From the NCBI GenBank assembly GCA_028280575.1, contig JANQLN010000087.1:1-37120 (forward strand): 37,120 nt of DNA, written 5' to 3'. Shown here one piece after another: positions 9,420 through 16,881 of the stretch; the first letter of the stretch is position 1, and every line of letters begins with the position of its first letter. The stretch is from Clostridia bacterium (GTDB lineage Bacteria; Bacillota; Clostridia; Acetivibrionales; STF1-152). The notes beneath the pieces are model-generated. The model saw nothing but the letters and a program-made list of their open reading frames with translations. It did not search any database and was not told where the DNA came from. Both the position numbers and the translations under genes were made by a program.

Positions 9420-10784
9420 ATGAAGGCAGAAGCCCCAAATAAAATAATCAAGGAACGTAATGACTATATTCTTATAAAACAGGAAAGCAAAAACAGAAGC
9501 ATTAAGTGCGATTCCGACAGTATAGCAGGTTCAGTAAGCCAGAGGGCCTGTGTATACTGCGGGGCAAGAGTGGTTTTGAATCCAATCACCGACGCATGGC
9601 ATATAGTACACGGTCCAATCGGCTGTGCAAGCTATACATGGGATATCAGGGGCAGTTTATCAAGCGGGCCTGAAATATACAGGAACAGCTTTTCAACGGA
9701 CCTTGGGGAAGAAGAAGTGATATTCGGCGGTGAAAAAAAGCTTGAAAGGTCAATTGATGAAATTATCAAAGCAAATAGGGATAATCCTCCGCCGGTGATT
9801 TTTGTCTACGCAACCTGTATTATAGGAGTAATTGGTGACGATATTGAGGCAGTTTGCAAAAAAGTACAGACTAAACACAATATAAAAGTAGTACCTGTAA
9901 AATCACCGGGATTTGCCGGCAACAAATCTGCCGGATATAAAGCCGCATGCAATGCCCTCCTTGAGCTGATGGATAAAAACACCTCAAATATGGGCTCAAA
10001 CAGCTTGAATATCCTCGGTGATTTTAACCTTGCCGGAGAAATGTGGATTATTAAAAAATACCTTTCTCTTTTTAATATAAATGTCTGTTCACAGTTTACA
10101 GGAGATTCAAGATGCCGGGACATAAAAAAAGCTGCTTCCGCCCGGCTCAACATAGTGCAGTGTGCCGGTTCAATGACTTACCTTGCAAAAAAAATGAGAG
10201 CCCTGTATGGCATTCCCTTTATCAATGTAAGTTTTTTTGGAGTTGAAGATACAAAAGAATCACTTTTAAAAATAGCAGATGTAATGTGCGGCGAAGATAC
10301 TGTGAAAAAAGTGTATTTTTATTTAAGAAAAATGGAAAAAGAGGCAAATGAAAGGCTAAAGAAATACAAATGCCGCCTTGCGGGCAAAAAAGCAGCCATT
10401 TATGTAGGCGGCGGCTTTAAAGCCATATCACTGGTAAAACAGTTTAAGTCTTTAGGTATTAAAACCGTCGTAGTGGGCACACAAACCGGAAAAAAGGAAG
10501 AATATGAGTCAATGGGTGATTTGACGGACGCAGGAACAGTCATACTGGATGACAGCAATCCTTTCGAACTTGAAAAATTCATTGTAAAAACAGGTGCCCA
10601 CATCCTGGTTGGCGGAGTAAAGGAAAGGCCGCTTGCATATAAGCTTGGAATAGCATTTTGTGACCATAACCATGAGAGAAAACACCCTTTGGCCGGATTT
10701 GAAGGAGCCGTAAATTTCGCTAAAGAAATAGATTCAAGCATAAACAGTCCGGTATGGAACCTTTTGGGTGCGGGACAGCAATAG
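9420..10784 (+). CDS. nifE: FeMo-cofactor scaffold protein NifE
   Basis: A 454-residue paralogue of NifD. With NifN it forms the alpha2beta2 scaffold on which the NifB product is matured with Mo and homocitrate. NifE-type Cys positions are visible in RACVYCGARVV, GPIGCASYTW, ATCIIGVIGDD and VQCAGSMTYLA. The NifD-like catalytic His near the C-terminus is not in a HSYDYSGP context, which separates it from NifD. AAAGGA precedes ATG 9420. A 188-base gap to nifN follows, the longest inside the cluster, with no gene or clear terminator in it. Confidence 0.95.
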   Translation: MKAEAPNKIIKERNDYILIKQESKNRSIKCDSDSIAGSVSQRACVYCGARVVLNPITDAWHIVHGPIGCASYTWDIRGSLSSGPEIYRNSFSTDLGEEEVIFGGEKKLERSIDEIIKANRDNPPPVIFVYATCIIGVIGDDIEAVCKKVQTKHNIKVVPVKSPGFAGNKSAGYKAACNALLELMDKNTSNMGSNSLNILGDFNLAGEMWIIKKYLSLFNINVCSQFTGDSRCRDIKKAASARLNIVQCAGSMTYLAKKMRALYGIPFINVSFFGVEDTKESLLKIADVMCGEDTVKKVYFYLRKMEKEANERLKKYKCRLAGKKAAIYVGGGFKAISLVKQFKSLGIKTVVVGTQTGKKEEYESMGDLTDAGTVILDDSNPFELEKFIVKTGAHILVGGVKERPLAYKLGIAFCDHNHERKHPLAGFEGAVNFAKEIDSSINSPVWNLLGAGQQ

Positions 10785-10972
10785 CCGCATTCTCCTTATG
10801 CTTTTTAAGCAGCGCACAACAGTTAAACCTCTTATAAGTATTGCACTATGACTTTTAAATACTCAAAGGATACGGCAGTCTGCAGAATATAAATTTAGTC
10901 ATGCTGTATGGAATTATAAAATTGATGGAAAGCACAGACTATTTAGAAAATTTGGGAAGCTGGTGAAGTAAT

Positions 10973-12328
10973 ATGGATAGAAATTACGTTAATCTGACGG
11001 TAAATCCCTGTAAGATGTGCATGCCCATGGGAATGGTAGCCGCATTAAAGGGTATATCCGGTTCCATGGTCATCCTCCATGGCTCACAGGGCTGCAGTAC
11101 TTATATAAGACGCCACATGGCTACACATTATAACGAACCTGTGGATATTGCTTCTTCCTCTCTCACTGAGCAAGGCACGGTATTTGGCGGCTCCGAAAAC
11201 CTTAAAAAGGCAATATACAATGTTATAGGGCTTTATGAGCCTTCAGTCATTGGAATAGGTACTACATGCCTTGCCGAAACAATAGGAGAGGACACCGCCC
11301 GCATGGTAAAGGAAATGAAAACGGACCCTTCCTTAAAAAGCATCTCCCTGATTCCTATATCAACACCAGGATATGCCGGAACTCAATTTGAAGGCTACTT
11401 CAATGCTTTAAAAGCCATAGTGGAGGATACCGCCGTAATTACCGGAAAAAGCAGGGCACTCAATGTAATAGTACCTCTTTTATCACCTGCCGATATAAGG
11501 CATTTAAAGCTTATACTTGAGATGTTCGGCATTGAATACATAATGCTGCCTGACATATCGGACACGCTTGATGCTCCATATACCAGGGAATATAAACGCA
11601 TTCCAAAAGGCGGCACAGCCTTATCAAGTATTGCAAGGATGCCTGGAGCCATGGCTACTTTGGAAATAGGCACAACGATTCCGGAAAAACTGTCTCCCGG
11701 CAAATTCTTGAAAGACAAATTTGGAGTTCCTTTATATAGATGTCCCCTGCCTATGGGTATTGAAGGTACTGACACGCTGATATCATTGCTGGCCGAGTTT
11801 TCGGGCCGAAAAGTACCTCACATGATAACAGAACAACGGGGCAGATTAATGGACTCAATGATAGATTCCCATAAATACAACAGTGAATTCAGTGCAGCAG
11901 TTTACGGCGAACCGGAGCTGGTGCTGGGAATACTAAACATATGCCTTGAGAATGGAATAGGGTTGAGGCTTGCTGCGACAGGCTGTAAAAGTCCGCTTCT
12001 AAAACCTGCCGTGGAAAACCTTGAGGAAAAATTTAAAAATAACCTTAGTGTTATGACAGATACTGATTTTGAAAAAATACAAAAATTTGTTGCCGGCTGC
12101 CATGTTGATGTCCTGATAGGAAATTCGGACGGAAAATGGATTGAAGAAAAGGAAGGCATCCCCCTTGTCAGGATAGGTTTTCCAATACACGACAGAATCG
12201 GCGGGCAAAGGCTTTTAAGTATATGTTATGAAGGTACAATGAGGCTGTTGGACGAAATTACTAATACTTACCTGTCTTTTAAGGAAAGTACATACAGAAA
12301 AAGAATGTACCAAAAATATTTCAATTAA
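10973..12328 (+). CDS. nifN: FeMo-cofactor scaffold protein NifN
   Basis: A 451-residue paralogue of NifK. It has the N-terminal NPCKMCMPMG motif, HGSQGCSTYIRRH, and TTCLAETIGED. In C. pasteurianum NifN is fused to NifB, but here the two are separate genes with 51 bases between them. It partners NifE in FeMo-cofactor assembly. ATG 10973 follows GGTGAAG. The 10785-10972 spacer contains only a weak imperfect hairpin (ATACGGCA with TGCTGTAT, about 10870-10910), so nifN could have reduced or separate expression; I see no strong promoter there. Confidence 0.93.
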   Translation: MDRNYVNLTVNPCKMCMPMGMVAALKGISGSMVILHGSQGCSTYIRRHMATHYNEPVDIASSSLTEQGTVFGGSENLKKAIYNVIGLYEPSVIGIGTTCLAETIGEDTARMVKEMKTDPSLKSISLIPISTPGYAGTQFEGYFNALKAIVEDTAVITGKSRALNVIVPLLSPADIRHLKLILEMFGIEYIMLPDISDTLDAPYTREYKRIPKGGTALSSIARMPGAMATLEIGTTIPEKLSPGKFLKDKFGVPLYRCPLPMGIEGTDTLISLLAEFSGRKVPHMITEQRGRLMDSMIDSHKYNSEFSAAVYGEPELVLGILNICLENGIGLRLAATGCKSPLLKPAVENLEEKFKNNLSVMTDTDFEKIQKFVAGCHVDVLIGNSDGKWIEEKEGIPLVRIGFPIHDRIGGQRLLSICYEGTMRLLDEITNTYLSFKESTYRKRMYQKYFN

Positions 12329-12379
12329 GTCTAAAAAAGCTTATACTTAAATTGATTCTAAAAGAAAGGGTGGCAAAAA

Positions 12380-13225
12380 TTGAATGTATCAATTAACAAT
12401 ACCAATAGCATGAAAGCATCAAAGTACCATCCCTGCTTCAATCCCCATGCAAAAATGTATGCCAGGCTGCACCTGCCGGTGGCACCCGGGTGCAATATCA
12501 GGTGTAATTACTGCAATAGGAAATACGACTGCACAAACGAAAGCAGGCCTGGTGTAACGAGCAAAATTCTAACCCCAAAAGAGGCTTTTGACAAATACCT
12601 GGATGCCAAAAGCACACTTGAAAATCTTAAGGTTATAGGCATTTCAGGCCCCGGTGACCCACTCCACGAATTTGAAAAGACAAGAAGGACACTTGAACTG
12701 ATACGCAAAAAAGATACACGGATACTTTTCTGTTTATCAACTAACGGATTAATGCTTCCCTCTTATGGGGATTCACTTATTGATATCGGAGTATCCCATA
12801 TAACGGTAACAATAAATGCGGTAGATGTGAAAATTGCCTCTATGATGTATGAATATATATATTATAACAAAAAAAGATATACGGGAGCCGAGGCTGCAAA
12901 AATTCTCATAAGCAATCAGCTTGAAGGGCTTTCTAAAATGTCCTCGGCAGGGGCCGTATGCAAAGTAAACATAGTGATGGTAAACGGTATTAACGACAGG
13001 CATGTAATAGACGTAGTTTCTGCTGCGAAAAATTATGGAGCATATATGACCAATATAACGAAAATGATTCCCGTTAACGGCAGTACTTTTGAAAAACTTG
13101 AACCGGTGGACAACAACACTCTCAATATTACCAGGTTAAAATCTGAAAGGCACATCAGACAAATGTATCACTGCAGGCAGTGCCGTGCGGACGCAGCAGG
13201 AATGCTGGAAAAATATAATATATAG
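12380..13225 (+). CDS. nifB: Radical SAM FeMo-cofactor synthase NifB, minimal form
   Basis: A 281-residue radical SAM enzyme that fuses two [4Fe-4S] units and inserts a carbide to make the NifB-co precursor. The N-terminal HPCF motif is followed by the SAM-cluster motif in APGCNIRCNYCNRKYDC. Further NifB signatures are SRPGVTS, ISGPGDPL and the C-terminal CRQCRADAAGML. It lacks the NifX-like C-terminal domain found in many proteobacterial NifB proteins, so it is the stand-alone minimal type. The start is TTG 12380, 7 bases after AAGGGTGG; the next in-frame ATG (12410) leaves no spacing fit. modA follows 22 bases later. Confidence 0.95.
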   Translation: MNVSINNTNSMKASKYHPCFNPHAKMYARLHLPVAPGCNIRCNYCNRKYDCTNESRPGVTSKILTPKEAFDKYLDAKSTLENLKVIGISGPGDPLHEFEKTRRTLELIRKKDTRILFCLSTNGLMLPSYGDSLIDIGVSHITVTINAVDVKIASMMYEYIYYNKKRYTGAEAAKILISNQLEGLSKMSSAGAVCKVNIVMVNGINDRHVIDVVSAAKNYGAYMTNITKMIPVNGSTFEKLEPVDNNTLNITRLKSERHIRQMYHCRQCRADAAGMLEKYNI

Positions 13226-13247
13226 GTTTTAAGGATGTTTTATTATC

Positions 13248-14057
13248 ATGAAAGGTGTATTTGAAAAAACCGGGATTGTATTTATTTTATCTATTTTCCT
13301 GGTGCTTGCCTCATGCAGCCAGGAAAATAGGGATAAAGCAATACATATATTTGCAGCCGCCAGCATGACCGGACCCATAAGTGAAGCCGCCGCCGAATTT
13401 GAAGAGGCTTTTGGCAAAAAAGCGATTTTGAATTTTGCCGGCAGCCAGTCCCTGGCAACATCAATAATGGCTGGTGCAAGAGCCGATATTTACATATCTG
13501 CAAACTATGAATGTATGGATAAGCTAACATCCTCCGGATACATTAAAAACAGCACGATACTTGCAAAAAACAGGCTTACATTATGTTACGCAAAAAACGG
13601 CAGTATTCGTATAAATTCACTGTCCGACCTGGCCCAAACCGGATTAATACTGGTCACAGGCGAAGAAAGTGTTCCTGCAGGCAGTTATTTTTTCAGTATT
13701 CTTGATAAAGCTGTAAACAGCAATACCCTGGGCATGGATGAAAAAAATTCAATATTGGAAAATATTAAAAGCAGGGAACTCAGTGTAAAAAATGTGCTTT
13801 CAAAAGTCCTGGCCGGTGAAGCAGATGTTGGAATTGTTTACCGGACAGATATTGAGGATGAATTATGCAAAACACTGGGCAGTAGAGATTTGCCCGTTTT
13901 TGAAAGCACTTTTGCAAATTACCATACAGGCGTTTTAAATGCTTCAAAAAATAAGGACGCCGCAGTAAAATTCACAGGTTATATTACAGGAAAAAACGGT
14001 AAAAGAATATTTAAGAAGCATGGGTTTATAACGGAAGGATTTAATCGGCAAAATTAA
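13248..14057 (+). CDS. modA: Molybdate ABC transporter substrate-binding lipoprotein
   Basis: A 269-residue extracellular lipoprotein. It has a signal peptide with lipobox LASC (C23 is lipidated) and then a ModA-type fold (IHIFAAASMTGPISEAA, and AGSQSLATSIMAGARADIYIS). It delivers molybdate to ModB to supply FeMo-cofactor synthesis. The gene lies between nifB and modB, as in C. pasteurianum. AAGGATG lies 13 bases before the ATG, a rather long spacing. The ATPase ModC is not encoded nearby. Tungstate or a related oxyanion is possible, but the nif context favours molybdate. Confidence 0.92.
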   Translation: MKGVFEKTGIVFILSIFLVLASCSQENRDKAIHIFAAASMTGPISEAAAEFEEAFGKKAILNFAGSQSLATSIMAGARADIYISANYECMDKLTSSGYIKNSTILAKNRLTLCYAKNGSIRINSLSDLAQTGLILVTGEESVPAGSYFFSILDKAVNSNTLGMDEKNSILENIKSRELSVKNVLSKVLAGEADVGIVYRTDIEDELCKTLGSRDLPVFESTFANYHTGVLNASKNKDAAVKFTGYITGKNGKRIFKKHGFITEGFNRQN

Positions 14058-14106
14058 AGCTAAAGCCAAAGGAAATCCTTAAAAACGGATAAGGAGGAAT
14101 TAGTAT

Positions 14107-14940
14107 ATGGAAAGGACATGCGGCTGCTCTAAAAAAAATATGCCGGTCAACAATAGTATGGCATCTTTGCCTGCTGCTTTAGCTTTCGTAATTTATACAG
14201 CTTTTTTAATTCTGCCTGTCTATGCAATACTCAGCTATAGTTATCCATGGATTTTGTCAATGTCTGAAAATCTTACCGATTATATACCTGCCATCAGGCT
14301 CAGTTTTACTACATCGCTTATTTCAACATTTATCTGCTTTGTATTTGGGACTGCCGCTGTTTTTCATACGGTTAATATAAAAAACCGTGCATTGAAAAGA
14401 TTTATGGAAATCCTTTTCCAGCTCCCTGTCGTATTCCCTCCTGCAATTGCAGGAATAGGGCTCTTACTTGTTTTCGGCAGGAATGGAATCATAGGGAGGG
14501 TTTTGGTTGATTGGGGAATCCATATTTCATTTTCTTCAAAAGCGGTAATAATAGCCCAGGTGTTTGTTTCTTCCCCTTTTTATGTGCAGGTCATGAAATC
14601 CGCAATAGAAGCAATTCCACCCCAGGTATATGAAGCTTCCTATCTTTGCGGTGCCGGCAAATTGATCACGATATTTAAAATTATACTCCCTATGCTTTCG
14701 GGACATATCATATCAGCCCTTACACTATCATGGGTACGGGCAATGGGTGAATTCGGCGCAACAATCACATTTGCCGGAAATCTTGAAGGTATGACACAAA
14801 CAATACCCTTGAAAATTTACACCTTGATGCAAACTGACATTAAGGCTGCATCCTTACTGGCAGCCATTCTTTTGCTTTTGTCATTCACCATGCTGGTATT
14901 TGTTAAAATAGTTTCCTCAAAAAAGGAGTGGAGCTTTTGA
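14107..14940 (+). CDS. modB: Molybdate ABC transporter permease
   Basis: A 277-residue inner-membrane permease with about six membrane helices. The ABC-binding EAA-type loop (AIPPQVYEASYLCGAGKLITIFKIILP, spanning about residues 170-196) is intact. A hydrophilic N-terminal extension of about 22 residues (CGCSKKN) precedes the first helix. ATAAGGAGG precedes ATG 14107. The stop TGA overlaps the TTG start of the next gene, so the two are coupled. It must use an ATPase encoded elsewhere because no modC follows. Confidence 0.92.
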   Translation: MERTCGCSKKNMPVNNSMASLPAALAFVIYTAFLILPVYAILSYSYPWILSMSENLTDYIPAIRLSFTTSLISTFICFVFGTAAVFHTVNIKNRALKRFMEILFQLPVVFPPAIAGIGLLLVFGRNGIIGRVLVDWGIHISFSSKAVIIAQVFVSSPFYVQVMKSAIEAIPPQVYEASYLCGAGKLITIFKIILPMLSGHIISALTLSWVRAMGEFGATITFAGNLEGMTQTIPLKIYTLMQTDIKAASLLAAILLLLSFTMLVFVKIVSSKKEWSF

Positions 14941-15821
14941 TAAAGCAGATAAAAACAATCGATATGAGCCTTTTGTATCTATATAAAAGGAAAAGGCAAG
15001 TATCCCCCGATATGATAAAAAAATATATAAAGCTTTTGAATAAAACATGTGCGGACATACTGGAAATAAATACTTATGCATTAAGCTTGTTTGATATTTC
15101 AAAAGTAAAGGCAGAATTTGCCTTAAGGATTGAAAATGAAAAAGATTTATTAAAAGCTTCCGAAAAGAATATAACTCATTTAATATGCCCGTCCGGTAAT
15201 TTATATATAAATTGGCCTTTATCACTGCTTGAAGAAAAAAAGATAATTTTTGAAACGGACATAAAAAGCAATAAAAATTTAGAGCTTTTTAACTCTTGTA
15301 TAACAAAGCCTTCAGAGCATATTGACATTATCCGGATAAAGGGTATTGCTACATTTTCACGCAAGTATTTTGAAAGATTGCTTGAATTAAAAAAACTCAA
15401 TCCACGAATAAACATTGATTTATGTGCAGGCAACAAATACTATTGTGCAACCGCCTTAAGTTATGAAGCATGCAAATACGGCTTTTACAGCATCAGCGGA
15501 ACATTCACAGGGTTTGGCCCTTTAGGCGGGCATACACCTATTGAGGAATTGATTATGGCTGTGTCTGTGATTGATAATATTGCAACAGGGCATGACACTA
15601 AATATTTTTCGCAGCTTGCAAAGCTGTACGAACAAGTATTCGGCAGCCCTGTCAGCAGCTTCAAACCTGTTATCGGCAATAAAATATTTGAATGCGAATC
15701 AGGAATACATGTGGACGGTATAACCAAGGATTGTAAAACCTATGAACCCTACCCTCCTGAAATTGTCGGGTTAAAGCGCAAATTCATACGAGGTAAGCAT
15801 TCTAAAAAAGCAGTCCAATAA
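14937..15821 (+). CDS. nifV-omega: Homocitrate synthase omega subunit
   Basis: A 294-residue protein that supplies the C-terminal part of a split homocitrate synthase. A degenerate TIM-barrel portion comes first (it keeps GTFTGFGPLGGHTPIEEL but has no RDGEQ motif). The LeuA/NifV linker and C-terminal region follows: ESGIHVDGI, YEPYPPEIVG and a final GKHSKKAVQ. I choose TTG 14937, overlapping the modB stop and 8 bases after AAAAGGAG; a GTG at 14928 falls inside that ribosome binding site. It works with the alpha protein encoded next, making homocitrate, the organic ligand of FeMo-cofactor, from acetyl-CoA and 2-oxoglutarate. Confidence 0.88.
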   Translation: MIKQIKTIDMSLLYLYKRKRQVSPDMIKKYIKLLNKTCADILEINTYALSLFDISKVKAEFALRIENEKDLLKASEKNITHLICPSGNLYINWPLSLLEEKKIIFETDIKSNKNLELFNSCITKPSEHIDIIRIKGIATFSRKYFERLLELKKLNPRINIDLCAGNKYYCATALSYEACKYGFYSISGTFTGFGPLGGHTPIEELIMAVSVIDNIATGHDTKYFSQLAKLYEQVFGSPVSSFKPVIGNKIFECESGIHVDGITKDCKTYEPYPPEIVGLKRKFIRGKHSKKAVQ

Positions 15822-15844
15822 ATTTACGAAAGGAAGCTGCCGGT

Positions 15845-16639
15845 ATAAAAATAACAGATACTACAATGAGGGACGGCGAACAGCGGCCGGGTCTTGCTCT
15901 TTCAATTGAACAAAAGCTTGAAATAGCTCTTATTATGGATGATCTGGGAATATTCCAGATCGAAGCCGGTACTCCCGCTATGGGGGGAGATGAGATGGCC
16001 GCTGTGTGCAAAATTTCAAAATTGGGTCTCTCCAGCAGAATTTCAGCCTGGAATAGAATGAAGAGGGAAGATATCATGTGCTCTATGGATTGCGGCGTTG
16101 ACATAATTCATATTTCGGTCCCCTCATCAGATCTTCATATTAATAAAAAACTGGGAAAGGACAGGCCCTGGATAGAAGGCCATATGATAGCTTGCATAAA
16201 ATTCATAGTAGAAAATAAATTCAAAGCTTCTGTAGGTTTTGAGGATGCATCCAGAGCCGATATTTCCTTTTTGAAGCATCTTGCCTCATCCGCACGGGAC
16301 GAGGGTGCGGAAATGATAAGATATGCTGATACCCTCGGCATTTTGACACCTGCCAAGTCAGAAAACATCATCGGTACATTAAAAAGATCAATTAATGCTC
16401 CACTCCAGTTTCACGGACATAACGATTTTGGAATGGCCGCTGCGAATTCACTTGCTGCTGCTAAAGGAGGTGCAGATTATATAGACTGTACTTTCGGGGG
16501 CCTGGGTGAGCGCAGCGGAAACTGTAATATAATACATTTTATGAAATCTTACAGCAAAGTATTTGGTATAAATGCACCCGTGGAGGGATTTATAAACGCT
16601 GAAAAAAAAATACTTGACATATTTATGAAGCCAAAATAA
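15845..16639 (+). CDS. nifV-alpha: Homocitrate synthase alpha subunit, possible ATA start
   Basis: The catalytic DRE-TIM half of homocitrate synthase. It has the metal and substrate motif MRDGEQRPG at the N-terminus, HISVPSSDLH, GFEDASRAD, YADTLGILTP and the metal-binding HGHNDFGMA. The first ATG (15866) would begin right at MRDGEQ and delete beta strand 1, and it lies 29 bases from the ribosome binding site. The family sequence IKITDTT is encoded directly upstream, starting at an ATA codon (15845), 8 bases after AAAGGAAG. There is no ATG, GTG or TTG between the upstream stop (15803) and 15866. I therefore call an ATA start, giving 264 residues; a sequencing error is the alternative. Confidence 0.85.
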   Translation: MKITDTTMRDGEQRPGLALSIEQKLEIALIMDDLGIFQIEAGTPAMGGDEMAAVCKISKLGLSSRISAWNRMKREDIMCSMDCGVDIIHISVPSSDLHINKKLGKDRPWIEGHMIACIKFIVENKFKASVGFEDASRADISFLKHLASSARDEGAEMIRYADTLGILTPAKSENIIGTLKRSINAPLQFHGHNDFGMAAANSLAAAKGGADYIDCTFGGLGERSGNCNIIHFMKSYSKVFGINAPVEGFINAEKKILDIFMKPK

Positions 16640-16664
16640 TAATCCGTTTTTATGCCTATTGGGT

Positions 16665-16777
16665 ATTTGCTTATGTTACCATTTTTTTAAGTAAAATACA
16701 CTATGTTTAGTAGTATGAACAACAAGGTATGCAGCATTTTGCATATTCTTTACATGAAATCAATACAAGGCAAATGA
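16665..16777 (+). repeat. Diverged copy of the edge repeat, downstream of nifV-alpha
   Basis: ATTTGCTTATGTTA (16665-16678) and TTTAGTAGTATGAA (16706-16719) match the minus strand of the repeats at 1-99 and 26533-26631, with almost the same spacing (27 versus 26 bases). A short frame from ATG 16703 to TGA 16777 encodes MFSSMNNKVCSILHI and a few more residues, resembling KFSSMNNK...VCSLL of the other copies with about five codons missing. The third-base changes are silent (AAT to AAC), hinting that the ancestor was coding. I read it as an old transposase-end remnant. Confidence 0.4.
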
Positions 16778-16795
16778 AATTATTGTATTTTCTGT

Positions 16796-16824
16796 TTGAA
16801 TTTCGTCACAATATAATATATAAT
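16796..16824 (+). promoter_or_regulatory. Sigma-A promoter for the chemoreceptor-glycosyltransferase gene
   Basis: TTGAAT (16796-16801) and TATAAT (16819-16824) are 17 bases apart. The gene starts at 16882, so it has its own promoter and need not depend on read-through from the nif operon, although no clear terminator separates them. Confidence 0.6.
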
Positions 16825-16881
16825 TTTTATTAATAAATATTTAAACGAAATTTAATTTTTAATGTCTGGTGGCGATGTATT

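Noticed and set aside
10785-10972. Possible gene or regulatory RNA in the nifE-nifN gap
   Set aside because: No open frame with a start and ribosome binding site, no terminator, and only one weak imperfect hairpin.
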